This document shows, one piece after another, positions 16,306-24,594 of a stretch of 64,000 nt of DNA. The notes under the pieces were generated by a model. The model saw nothing but the letters and a program-made list of their open reading frames with translations, was not told the origin of the DNA and did not search any database. Both the position numbers and the translations under genes were made by a program. The DNA is from Flavobacterium indicum GPTSA100-9 = DSM 17447. Lineage in GTDB: Bacteria; Bacteroidota; Bacteroidia; Flavobacteriales; Flavobacteriaceae. Position 1 is the stretch's first letter; each line of letters begins with the position of its first letter. The stretch spans positions 2,480,001 to 2,544,000 of the forward strand of contig NC_017025.1 in the NCBI RefSeq assembly GCF_000455605.1, read 5' to 3'.

Positions 16306-17013
16306 CTATTTCAAATCACTTAAATCTGATCCTGTTTCAATCTCAACAGGTTGTTTTCCTTTTTGAAACAATCTTGCAGACAAATTCCCTTTTAATGTAA
16401 TTTTATCTCCCAAAACTTCCAACCAACTACCTTCTCTTAATCCTAAAACGGACTGTGGATTATAATGATGGAATTCATTAATTCGGGTTTCACGCGTTTC
16501 TCCCATATGCGTTGATCCTTCTATTGGATCTAAATAATGCGGATTTATATTAAAAGAAACCAAACCTAAAGTTTTAAAACTTGGCGGATATACAATTGGC
16601 ATATCATTCGTAGTACCCATAGTTAAACCACAAATATTACTCCCAGCACTTGTCCCCAGATAAGGAACCCCTTTATTTACAGCTTTCTCAATAGCATCCA
16701 GTAAATTAAATTTATACAACATAGAAACCAACACAAACGTATTGCCGCCACCTGTAAATATAGCTTCTGCATTTTCAACAGCCTCAATTGGGTTTTCAAA
16801 TTCATGCACTCCTTTAACTTGTATTCCTAAATCTTTAAAAAACACAGCTACTTTAGCGGTATAATCGTCGTGAGAAATTCCACTTGGTCTAGCAAAAGGA
16901 ACAAAAAGTAAATTCTTAACACCTTGAAAATGATTTTTTAATTCATCTTTTAAATACGCTAGATACCCACTTTCATAAAGTGTAGAAGTACTAGCGATAA
17001 TGACTTTTTTCAT
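16306..17013 (-). CDS. pepE: Dipeptidase E (peptidase S51, alpha-aspartyl dipeptidase)
   Basis: Cytoplasmic serine peptidase that cleaves dipeptides with an N-terminal aspartate. The fold is a class-I glutamine amidotransferase-like sandwich with a Ser nucleophile. The nucleophile elbow is YLGTSAGSN (first Ser about residue 122 from this start), preceded by FTGGGNTF. NINPHYLDP carries the catalytic His. Length of 235 aa is normal. The ATG at 17013 was chosen: the five-codon extension to 17028 would need a TTG start. The 3' end faces the tRNA-Gly array and shares its last terminator. Confidence 0.93.
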   Translation of the reverse strand: MKKVIIASTSTLYESGYLAYLKDELKNHFQGVKNLLFVPFARPSGISHDDYTAKVAVFFKDLGIQVKGVHEFENPIEAVENAEAIFTGGGNTFVLVSMLYKFNLLDAIEKAVNKGVPYLGTSAGSNICGLTMGTTNDMPIVYPPSFKTLGLVSFNINPHYLDPIEGSTHMGETRETRINEFHHYNPQSVLGLREGSWLEVLGDKITLKGNLSARLFQKGKQPVEIETGSDLSDLK

Positions 17014-17101
17014 CTTTTTTACATTCAATTATATTCTTAACAAAATTTTATTAGATTCATCAACAGACTTCTTCTATTTTTACAAAAAAAATTAAGAAAT
17101 A

Positions 17102-17896
17102 TTGAAAATATTCTTCAACATACTAGTATTATTTTTTGCACAATCAATTGTAGCTCAAACAGATTCTATCATAAAAGGTAAAATTATAGTAGAAACAAAT
17201 GATACTGATGGCGTTACTATTGTAAATCTTACAAACAAAAATACTACTATTTCTGAAAATGGAGGGTATTTTAAAATCAAAGCAAATGTAAATGACACCA
17301 TTATGTTTAGTGCCATTCATTTAGAAGCAAAAAAACATGTTGTAACTAAAAAAGATTTTGGTTCAAATTTACTTTTCATTAAATTAAAAATACACACCAA
17401 ACACATTAAAGAAATTATGATTACCAATGGTGATGGAGTAACGGCAGAATCTTTAGGCTTGGTAAAAAAAGGACAAAAACAATATACCCCTGCTGAAAGA
17501 CGATTAAAAACCGCCTCTGCTTTAGATGGCCAATGGGGATTAAACACGGCATTTAGCATTGACCCTCTCTTTAATTGGCTATCAGGCAGAACCAAACAAC
17601 TTAAAAAAGAACTCGAAATTGAACGAAAAGAATTTCTACAAGAAAAAATAATTAATAATTTTGAGCGCGATTATATTGTACAAATTCTAAGAATTCCAGA
17701 AGAATATGTTGATGGCTTCATTTTCTATATTGTGGAAGACCAAACGTTAATCGATGCTTTAAAAGCTAAAAACAAAACAATGGTATCTTTTAGATTAAGC
17801 TATCTGGCAACAGATTATTTGAAATTAAAAGAAAACGAAATTCAGCCAAAAGAAAATAAAAATGAACAACAAATGGAACCTGCTAAAAATGAATAA
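17102..17896 (+). CDS. Secreted carboxypeptidase-like regulatory domain protein
   Basis: A 264-residue exported protein starting at TTG 17102, because the signal peptide KIFFNILVLFFAQSIVAQ begins right after that codon. The next ~80 residues form a carboxypeptidase-regulatory-like beta sandwich (IKGKIIVETNDTDGVTIVNLTNKNTTISENGGYF is its core pattern, found at about 23-55). After that comes a charged helical part with TPAERRLKTAS and DPLFNWLSGRTKQLKKEL. No enzyme domain follows. The 3' end overlaps the DUF6702 gene by 8 bp. Position before DUF6702 and an M1 peptidase is a familiar Flavobacterium arrangement, but the role is unknown. Confidence 0.75.
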   Translation: MKIFFNILVLFFAQSIVAQTDSIIKGKIIVETNDTDGVTIVNLTNKNTTISENGGYFKIKANVNDTIMFSAIHLEAKKHVVTKKDFGSNLLFIKLKIHTKHIKEIMITNGDGVTAESLGLVKKGQKQYTPAERRLKTASALDGQWGLNTAFSIDPLFNWLSGRTKQLKKELEIERKEFLQEKIINNFERDYIVQILRIPEEYVDGFIFYIVEDQTLIDALKAKNKTMVSFRLSYLATDYLKLKENEIQPKENKNEQQMEPAKNE

Positions 17897-18389
17897 ATTA
17901 AAATTAATTTTAATAAGTTTCATTTTCTTAATAAGTACGGCATTTGCCTTACACAAATTCTACATAGGTGTTTTTCAAATTGATTATTTTAAAGAGAAAA
18001 AAAGCATCCAAATCACTACTCGTTTATTTATAGATGACTTTGAAAAAGTATTACATAAAAAATTCAACAAACATTTTTATATAACTACAAAAGATGAAGT
18101 AGCAGACGCTAACACTTATATTGAAAAATATTTACAAGAAAAACTAAAAATAAAAGTTAACAATAAAATACAAAATTTTAGTTTCCTTTTAAAAGAACAA
18201 GAAGACAATGTACTTATTTGTTATTTGAAGATTAAATTTTCCGATAAAATAAAATCTTTAGAAATTACCAACAATGTTCTAATAGAAGAATTTAAAGAAC
18301 AACAAAATTTAGTACATTTGAATAATAATGGTAACAAAAAAACACTTTTGTTTACTAATGATAATAATAACCAAAAATTAAACTATTAA
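17889..18389 (+). CDS. DUF6702 family protein
   Basis: A 166-residue exported protein. The ATG at 17889 overlaps the previous stop (ATGAATAA), giving signal MNKLKLILISFIFLISTAFA and then LHKFYIGVFQIDYFKEKKSI. The HKFYxxxxxI(D/E)Y start and ITTRLFIDDFEKVL segment are the conserved features of DUF6702. The biochemical function is not known. The overlap implies translational coupling with the upstream gene, and the M1 peptidase gene follows after 23 bp. Confidence 0.8.
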   Translation: MNKLKLILISFIFLISTAFALHKFYIGVFQIDYFKEKKSIQITTRLFIDDFEKVLHKKFNKHFYITTKDEVADANTYIEKYLQEKLKIKVNNKIQNFSFLLKEQEDNVLICYLKIKFSDKIKSLEITNNVLIEEFKEQQNLVHLNNNGNKKTLLFTNDNNNQKLNY

Positions 18390-18412
18390 TTCAACGTTTA
18401 TTAATTTATAAA

Positions 18413-20683
18413 ATGAAAAAGTCTATCTCACTAGCATTTTTAGTTCTTGGCTCAATTACATTTGCTCAAGAAGTTAAAAAAGAGGAATCGAAGAGAGAGC
18501 CTGGACATTATGACAAAAATAAATTTAGTCAAATGTACAATGAAATGGCCACTCCAAACATGTACAGATCTGCTTCTGGAGCTCCAGGACCAGCGTATTA
18601 CCAACAAAAAGCAGATTACAAAATCAATTTAGAGTTAGACGATAAATTAGCTCGCTTGTATGGTAATGAAACGATTACTTATTATAACAATGCTCCTGAA
18701 TCTCTTGAATATTTATGGTTACAACTAGACCAAAACATCGAAAGAAGAGACAATCAAACGCAATTAATTGACAATAAAACCATTTTTCCTGCCACAAACG
18801 GATCCAACTTTGCTAAGACTTATTTAGAATCAGGTTTCGATGGAGGATTTAACATAGAATACGTTAAAGACAGTAAAGGCAATGCAATGAAATATACCAT
18901 CAATCAAACTATGATGCGTATTGACTTGCCTCAACCATTAAAAAAAGGTGAAAAAGTAAGTTTCTCAATCAAATGGTGGTATAACATTGTTAATTATCAA
19001 GGGTCTGCAAACAATGGCCGTTCAGGATATGAACAATTCCCTGATGGAAATCGTTTGTATGTTATGGCACAATTTTACCCAAGAATGTGTGTGTATAACG
19101 ACGTGGAAGGTTGGCAAAACATGCAATTTTGGGGAAGAAGTGAATTTGCTTTAGCTTTTGGTAATTACGACGTAAGTATTACTGTTCCGGCAGACCATAT
19201 TATTGAAGGTACAGGAACTTTACAAAATAGAGCTGAAGTTTACACGGCTGAACAAGTTAAAAGATGGGAATTAGCCGAAAAAACATTTGACAAACCGGTT
19301 GTTATTGTAACTCAAGAAGAGGCAACTGCAAAAGAAAAAGGATTTTCAAACGAGAAAAAAACTTGGAAGTTTAAAGCAGAAAATGTTCGTGATTTTGGAT
19401 TTTCAACATCTCGTAAATTTATCTTAGATGCAATGGCAGTTCAAATTGGAAACAACAAACCAATGGCCATTTCTATTTACCCTAAAGAAGCAAATCCTTT
19501 ATGGGGAGATTTATCTACTAAGGCTGTTGCACATACATTAAGAACCTATTCAAAATATACTTTTGATTACCCTTATCCAAAAGCTGTATCTGTTTCAGCA
19601 GAAGATCAAGGTATGGAATACCCAATGATTTGTTGGAACTTTGGTCGTCCTGACGAAACAGGTAAAGTAAGTGACCGAGTTAAATATGGTATGTTAGGGG
19701 TTATTATCCACGAAGTTGGACACAATTTCTTCCCGATGATAGTGAATTCAGATGAAAGACAATGGACATGGATGGATGAAGGATTAAACACCTTCTTAGA
19801 ATATTTAACAGAAATTGAATGGGAAGCTACTTTCCCAGTAGATAGAGGTCCGGCTCGATTAATTGTTCCATACATGAAAGGCAACCAACAGTATTTAGAA
19901 CCAATTATGAGTCAAGGAGATGTGGTTTACAATTTTGGCGCAAATGCTTATGGAAAACCGGCTACCGGATTAAACATTTTACGTGAAACAATTATGGGGC
20001 ACGAATTATTTGATCATGCTTTCAAAACGTATGCTAATCGTTGGAAATTCAAACATCCAACTCCTGAAGATTTCTTCAGAACAATGGAAGATGCATCTGC
20101 TGTAGATTTAGATTGGTTCTGGAAAGGTTGGTTCTACTCTACTGACTATGTAGATATAGGAATTAAAAGTGTAAAACAATATTATGTTTCTGAAAGTGCA
20201 ACAAAAGAAAACAAAGAATCATTTAATAGAAGAGGAAGAAGAGTTAGTGGTGACCAAGGTCCTTCTTTATACTTACTTGCAGAAGATTCATCAGATTTAA
20301 AAGCAGAAAACAAAAAAGGATTTAAAATTGAAGAAGTTCAATCTCTAAACGAGTATTTAAATAAAAAATATACCGCTGAAGAAAGAAAAGCATTAAAAAA
20401 TCCGCAATACTTCTATGAAGTTGAATTTGACAAACCAGGCGGAATGATTATGCCAATAATTGCTGAATTACAATTCGAAGACGGAACTTCTGAAGTACAT
20501 AAATTTCCAGCACAAATTTGGAGAAGAAATAACGAAGTAGCTAAAAGAGTATTTGCAACTGAGAAAAAAGTAGTTAAAATTGTAGTTGACCCTAAATTAG
20601 AAACTGCCGACATTGACACGACTAATAATACTTGGCCAAAACAAGAAGCTGCTTCAAAATTTGATCAAATAGAAAAAAAATAA
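18413..20683 (+). CDS. M1 family metallopeptidase (exported aminopeptidase)
   Basis: A 756-residue zinc aminopeptidase with signal peptide MKKSISLAFLVLGSITFAQ. The N-terminal M1 beta domain is followed by the catalytic thermolysin-like domain. Zinc ligands are His433 and His437 in HEVGHNFFP, with Glu434 as the base and Glu456 in WMDEGLNTF, at the canonical HExxH-x18-E spacing. The exopeptidase motif preceding it is divergent (SAEDQGMEYPMICW in place of GAMEN), as in many Bacteroidota M1 homologues, so true aminopeptidase activity is likely but not certain. A terminator follows. Confidence 0.93.
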   Translation: MKKSISLAFLVLGSITFAQEVKKEESKREPGHYDKNKFSQMYNEMATPNMYRSASGAPGPAYYQQKADYKINLELDDKLARLYGNETITYYNNAPESLEYLWLQLDQNIERRDNQTQLIDNKTIFPATNGSNFAKTYLESGFDGGFNIEYVKDSKGNAMKYTINQTMMRIDLPQPLKKGEKVSFSIKWWYNIVNYQGSANNGRSGYEQFPDGNRLYVMAQFYPRMCVYNDVEGWQNMQFWGRSEFALAFGNYDVSITVPADHIIEGTGTLQNRAEVYTAEQVKRWELAEKTFDKPVVIVTQEEATAKEKGFSNEKKTWKFKAENVRDFGFSTSRKFILDAMAVQIGNNKPMAISIYPKEANPLWGDLSTKAVAHTLRTYSKYTFDYPYPKAVSVSAEDQGMEYPMICWNFGRPDETGKVSDRVKYGMLGVIIHEVGHNFFPMIVNSDERQWTWMDEGLNTFLEYLTEIEWEATFPVDRGPARLIVPYMKGNQQYLEPIMSQGDVVYNFGANAYGKPATGLNILRETIMGHELFDHAFKTYANRWKFKHPTPEDFFRTMEDASAVDLDWFWKGWFYSTDYVDIGIKSVKQYYVSESATKENKESFNRRGRRVSGDQGPSLYLLAEDSSDLKAENKKGFKIEEVQSLNEYLNKKYTAEERKALKNPQYFYEVEFDKPGGMIMPIIAELQFEDGTSEVHKFPAQIWRRNNEVAKRVFATEKKVVKIVVDPKLETADIDTTNNTWPKQEAASKFDQIEKK

Positions 20684-20699
20684 AAATAGTATAAGTTTT

Positions 20700-20737
20700 T
20701 AAAAAAGCGTAATTCATTTGAATTGCGCTTTTTTTGT
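20700..20737 (+). terminator. Intrinsic terminator after the M1 peptidase gene
   Basis: AAAAAGCGTAATTC / GAATTGCGCTTTTT stem with one G-T pair, ATTT loop and a T run. Confidence 0.8.
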
Positions 20738-20779
20738 TAAAAATATTCAAAGTTACAATGGCTAACAAGTAACTTTTAT

Positions 20780-20787
20780 TAACTTTG
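20780..20787 (+). promoter_or_regulatory. -7 promoter box of tatA
   Basis: TAACTTTG fits TAnnTTTG, 19 nt before the tatA ATG. Confidence 0.55.
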
Positions 20788-20806
20788 TGAATCTAAAATT
20801 TAATTT

Positions 20807-21139
20807 ATGTTTGGAATAGGCGGAGGAGAATTAGTATTAATTCTAGTAGTTGTATTAATGTTATTCGGTTCAGATAAAATACCTGAAATCGCAAGAACAT
20901 TAGGCAAAGGTATGGCCCAACTTAAAAATGCAACCAACGAAATTAAACATGAAATTCAAAAAGGAGCTTCAGAAAATGGTTTAGATGTTAATTCTTTGAC
21001 TGGCGGTATAACTGAAGAAATTGAAAGCGCCAAACAAAGTATGAATAACGCTTTGAATCCCGTTGAATTCCAAAATCCAGTTGAGGAAATAAAAGAAGAA
21101 TTTGAAAATCTTTCTGGTCCCATAAAACGTCAAATGTAA
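20807..21139 (+). CDS. tatA: Twin-arginine translocase subunit TatA/E
   Basis: A 110-residue Tat component that forms the translocation pore for folded proteins. One N-terminal transmembrane helix (GGGELVLILVVVLMLFGSDKIPEIART) is followed by an amphipathic helix LGKGMAQLKNATNEIKHEI and a polar acidic tail, the complete TatA layout including the conserved FGxxKxP hinge, here FGSDKIPE. tatC is not in the window. PAP2 and acyltransferase genes follow closely on the same strand. Confidence 0.93.
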   Translation: MFGIGGGELVLILVVVLMLFGSDKIPEIARTLGKGMAQLKNATNEIKHEIQKGASENGLDVNSLTGGITEEIESAKQSMNNALNPVEFQNPVEEIKEEFENLSGPIKRQM

Positions 21140-21169
21140 ATCTGACCAAGCTTCTTTTTATTAATATAC

Positions 21170-21733
21170 ATGGAAAAAATAATAGCCTTAGACAAACAAC
21201 TTTTTGTTTTTTTAAATAACTTAGGAAGTGTTCCTTATGACCAATTTTGGTTGTTAATTACCAAACAATTGCATTGGACCCCTTTTTTCCTGGCTTTGGC
21301 TTACATTTTATACAAAAAAATTGGAGGTAAAAAATTAGCCTTATTATTTGTAACTATCGCAGTAATGCTTGTTTTTACTGACCAAGTTACTAATCTTGTA
21401 AAAGATACTGTACAGCGTTTACGCCCTTGCAATGATTTAGAAATCAAACACCTGATCAGAATTGTAAAATCAAGTGACACTTTCAGTTTTTTCTCTGGGC
21501 ATGCATCTAATTCAAGTGCATCAATGATGTTGATTTTTCTAATCTTGAGAAGGTATTACAAACACACCTATTTAATTTTTTTATTCCCCCTAATTTTTGC
21601 TTACAGTAGAATTTATCTTGGATTACATTTCCCATTAGATATTATAACTGGTTATGCTTTTGGAGCATTGAGTGGATTTTTATTTTATAAAATCTACGAA
21701 TTAATTATAAAAAAATATGCAACGAATTCCTAA
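21170..21733 (+). CDS. PAP2 family phosphatase
   Basis: A 187-residue membrane phosphatase of the type-2 phosphatidic-acid phosphatase superfamily. The three signature motifs are present: KDTVQRLRP (KxxxxxxRP), FFSGHAS (PSGH-like, Ser for Pro), and SRIYLGLHFPLDI (SRxxxxxHxxxD). There are about five to six transmembrane helices. Likely substrates are undecaprenyl-pyrophosphate or phosphatidic acid in the inner membrane, but this cannot be decided. The end overlaps the acyltransferase start by 17 bp, so the two genes are probably coupled. Confidence 0.92.
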   Translation: MEKIIALDKQLFVFLNNLGSVPYDQFWLLITKQLHWTPFFLALAYILYKKIGGKKLALLFVTIAVMLVFTDQVTNLVKDTVQRLRPCNDLEIKHLIRIVKSSDTFSFFSGHASNSSASMMLIFLILRRYYKHTYLIFLFPLIFAYSRIYLGLHFPLDIITGYAFGALSGFLFYKIYELIIKKYATNS

Positions 21734-22775
21734 TTTAACATCGCTTCGATTTATTTTAGCAATTCTTGTTGTATTGTTTCATATACCAGAATTTTTTGAA
21801 AAAAGAGGATTGCCATCCTTTAATAACTTCCCTTTATTTTTAAAAGGAGAAGAATGTGTTTGGATGTTTTTTTCACTAAGTGGCTTCTTGATTATAAAAC
21901 AATTATACATAGAAAAAACAACTACAAATTCAATTGATTTAAAAAGATTTTTTCTTAATAGAATTTATAGAATTTTTCCTCTTTATTATTTAGTATTGAT
22001 ATATGGCTTTATTCACTATCAAATTATTTTACCTAAACTAGGGTTTCAATTCGAAAATTCATATAATTTATTAGAAGGCATCATCCTTTCGGTTACCTTT
22101 TTTTCCAATATTTTTTTAACCTATTCACCAGGTGGAATTTTAGAAATCCTCTGGTCAATTGGTATTGAAGAACAGTTTTACATTATAATAGCTCCATTAT
22201 TTTTTCTAGTACCATTATCAAAACTTAAGAAAACTCTAATTGCTTTAACTATAATTTATTTACTTCTTTTTTCTTCAAACATTTTACCTTTTTTGAAAGA
22301 ATATAAAATGTATTTTTTTTATTTTACATTTGGTGGGATTTGCTCAATATATTTTGATAAAATTAATTTCAACAAACTTATTTCAAATCTAATTTATGTA
22401 GTTATTTTGATATATCTATTGACTAATTTCTTTAAATACAATTTTAATGAAAATCAATATCATCTATTTAGCATGGTATTATTTAGTTTATTCTTGTCAG
22501 CTCTATCAAAGAAACCAATATCGTATCTAAAGAATAAATCATTAAACTATTTAGGCACTATTTCTTATGGTATATACATGTTTCATGCTATTTCAATGCA
22601 AATTATTGGTTTTGTATTTTTAAAACTTCAAATAGTGAATAAAATCCCAGATAATCTATATATAGTAAGCTATTCAGTTTTAATTGTAATACTAACCATT
22701 TGCATCTCCCATTTCTCGTATAAATATTATGAAACTTATTTTTTAAAATTCAAGAAAACTACTTCACTCTCGTAA
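21717..22775 (+). CDS. Acyltransferase family protein (OafA/YrhL-like)
   Basis: A 352-residue integral membrane O-acyltransferase (acyltransferase_3 family) with about ten hydrophobic helices. The N-terminus has IPNLTSLRFILAILVVLFHI, with the conserved Arg and catalytic His. FSLSGFLI and RRIYRIFPLYYL-like LNRIYRIFPLYYLV motifs follow, then the WSIGIEEQFY signature. Such enzymes acetylate surface or exported glycans, and the acceptor is unknown. The start overlaps PAP2. The end overlaps the convergent O-methyltransferase by 17 bp. Confidence 0.9.
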   Translation: MQRIPNLTSLRFILAILVVLFHIPEFFEKRGLPSFNNFPLFLKGEECVWMFFSLSGFLIIKQLYIEKTTTNSIDLKRFFLNRIYRIFPLYYLVLIYGFIHYQIILPKLGFQFENSYNLLEGIILSVTFFSNIFLTYSPGGILEILWSIGIEEQFYIIIAPLFFLVPLSKLKKTLIALTIIYLLLFSSNILPFLKEYKMYFFYFTFGGICSIYFDKINFNKLISNLIYVVILIYLLTNFFKYNFNENQYHLFSMVLFSLFLSALSKKPISYLKNKSLNYLGTISYGIYMFHAISMQIIGFVFLKLQIVNKIPDNLYIVSYSVLIVILTICISHFSYKYYETYFLKFKKTTSLS

Positions 22776-23400
22776 CGGTTAATCCATCTCTAATAGGCAA
22801 TAATACCGTTTCTACCCGATCATCTTCATTAATCAATTTATTATAAGCCAATAAAGCATTAGTACTTTTATCATTAGGTTTCACTTCACCTAAAATCTTT
22901 CCGCTCCACAACACATTATCCGATAAAATAACCCCGCCTTTATGCATCATTGGAACAATCATTTCAAAGTAATTGTTATAATTTTCTTTATCGGCATCAA
23001 TAAAAACTAAATCAAATTTTAGATTCAATGTTGGAATAATTTCAAGTGCATTTCCTAAATGTTGTACCAATTGATTTTTATAATCTGAGGCATCAAAGTA
23101 TTTTTTTTGAAATTCCACTAATTCTTCATTATTATCAATCGTATGAAGTACGCCATCTTCTTGCAAACCTTCAGCTAAACACAAGGCTGCATAACCTGTG
23201 TAAGTACCAATTTCCAAAATGGTTTTCGGACGAATAAGTTTAGATAACATACTTAAAACTCTTCCCTGAAAATGCCCACTTAACATTCTAGGTTGCAAAA
23301 TTTTTTGATGTGTTTCTTTATTTAATTTAGCTAACAATTCGGGCTCAGGTTGTGAATGTTGAGCCACATAATTTTCTAATTCTTCCGAGATAAAATGCAT
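22759..23400 (-). CDS. SAM-dependent O-methyltransferase (class I, COMT-like)
   Basis: A 213-residue cytoplasmic methyltransferase with the SAM-binding loop ILEIGTYTGYAALCLAEGL, the metal/catalytic segment LVFIDADKENYNNYF, and VILSDNVLWSGKI, which together define the small cation-dependent O-methyltransferase family (caffeoyl-CoA OMT-like). The start is ATG 23400: the frame runs to 23430, but that stretch holds the promoter box at 23420-23427. The substrate is unknown. Its tail overlaps the acyltransferase gene by 17 bp on the opposite strand. Confidence 0.92.
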   Translation of the reverse strand: MHFISEELENYVAQHSQPEPELLAKLNKETHQKILQPRMLSGHFQGRVLSMLSKLIRPKTILEIGTYTGYAALCLAEGLQEDGVLHTIDNNEELVEFQKKYFDASDYKNQLVQHLGNALEIIPTLNLKFDLVFIDADKENYNNYFEMIVPMMHKGGVILSDNVLWSGKILGEVKPNDKSTNALLAYNKLINEDDRVETVLLPIRDGLTVTRVK

Positions 23401-23419
23401 AAGGTAAAATTTTGAAGTA

Positions 23420-23427
23420 CAAAAATA
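23420..23427 (-). promoter_or_regulatory. -7 promoter box of the O-methyltransferase gene
   Basis: Minus-strand TATTTTTG (TAnnTTTG), 19 nt before the chosen ATG at 23400. Confidence 0.6.
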
Positions 23428-23518
23428 CAACTTTCATTAGCAATGGCAATTTCAAAAATCAATAACAAGGATAAAATCAACTTTCAACAAACTTAAAAAC
23501 TAATTGACACATCGAAAA

Positions 23519-23549
23519 TTGATTAATTGACACATTAATAGTATTTTTG
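23519..23549 (+). promoter_or_regulatory. rlmN promoter, possibly leaderless
   Basis: TTG at 23519-23521 and TATTTTTG at 23542-23549, spaced 20 nt. The ATG of rlmN begins only 4 nt after the box, so transcription may start at or next to the start codon. The region also carries AATTGACACAT and AAAATTGATTAATTG, related to the 84-bp repeats at 28 kb. Confidence 0.6.
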
Positions 23550-23553
23550 CACC

Positions 23554-24594
23554 ATGCAAACAGAAAAAAGAGACATTCGCGCCTTGACCAAAGAACAATT
23601 AAGAGACTTTTTTGTTTCTAATGGAGATAAAGCCTTTCGTGGTAATCAAGTTTATGAATGGTTATGGCAAAAACGTGCCCATTCTTTTGAAGACATGACC
23701 AATGTTTCTAAAGAAACCCGCGCCATGCTCGAAGCTAACTTTGTCATCAATCACATAAAAGTAGATACGATGCAACGCAGTGAAGACGGTACCGTAAAAA
23801 ATGCCGTTCGTTTGCATGATGATTTAATAGTGGAATCGGTTTTAATTCCAACTGAAACAAGAACAACCGCTTGTGTTTCTAGTCAGGTGGGTTGTAGTTT
23901 AGATTGCAATTTCTGTGCAACAGCTCGATTAAAACGTATGCGCAATTTAAATCCGGATGAAATTTATGATCAAGTAGCAGCTATAGATAATGAAAGTAGA
24001 TTGTATTACAACCGTCCGCTTTCTAATATAGTTTTCATGGGAATGGGTGAACCGCTGATGAATTATCCTAATGTCATGAAAGCAATAGAAAAAATTACTT
24101 CTCCTGAAGGATTAGGCATGTCACCCAAACGCATTACTGTTTCCACTTCTGGTGTTTCTAAAATGATTAAAAAAATGGCCGATGACGAAGTAAAATTCAA
24201 ATTAGCTGTTTCCCTTCATTCAGCGGTAGAAGAAATTAGAAATGAAATTATGCCTTTTACAAAGAGTTTTCCACTACCCGAATTAAAAGAAGCATTAGAA
24301 TATTGGTACAAGAAAACCAAAAGCAAAGTAACCTATGAATATGTAGTTTGGAAAGGCATCAATGACGATAAAAAATCGATCGATGCTTTGGTTAAATTCT
24401 GCAAATATGTTCCTTGCAAGGTCAACTTAATTGAATATAATCCAATAGACGACGGTATGTTTCAACAAGCCAGCGAACAAGCCATTAACAATTACATTTC
24501 AGCCTTAGAAAAACATGATATTGTGGTAAAAGTTCGAAGAAGTCGAGGCAAAGACATAGATGCTGCTTGCGGACAATTAGCGAATAAGAGTTAA
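23554..24594 (+). CDS. rlmN: 23S rRNA (adenine2503-C2)-methyltransferase / tRNA m2A37 methyltransferase
   Basis: Radical SAM enzyme that methylates C2 of A2503 in 23S rRNA and, in E. coli, A37 in some tRNAs. The 346-residue product has the radical SAM triad Cys114, Cys118 and Cys121 (VGCSLDCNFCATA) and a C-terminal Cys339 in DAACGQL that serves as the methyl-carrying residue in the family. GMGEPLMNY and TVSTSGV are also typical. No Shine-Dalgarno is visible between the -7 box and ATG. The stop overlaps the convergent PEGA-protease gene by 4 bp. Confidence 0.96.
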   Translation: MQTEKRDIRALTKEQLRDFFVSNGDKAFRGNQVYEWLWQKRAHSFEDMTNVSKETRAMLEANFVINHIKVDTMQRSEDGTVKNAVRLHDDLIVESVLIPTETRTTACVSSQVGCSLDCNFCATARLKRMRNLNPDEIYDQVAAIDNESRLYYNRPLSNIVFMGMGEPLMNYPNVMKAIEKITSPEGLGMSPKRITVSTSGVSKMIKKMADDEVKFKLAVSLHSAVEEIRNEIMPFTKSFPLPELKEALEYWYKKTKSKVTYEYVVWKGINDDKKSIDALVKFCKYVPCKVNLIEYNPIDDGMFQQASEQAINNYISALEKHDIVVKVRRSRGKDIDAACGQLANKS

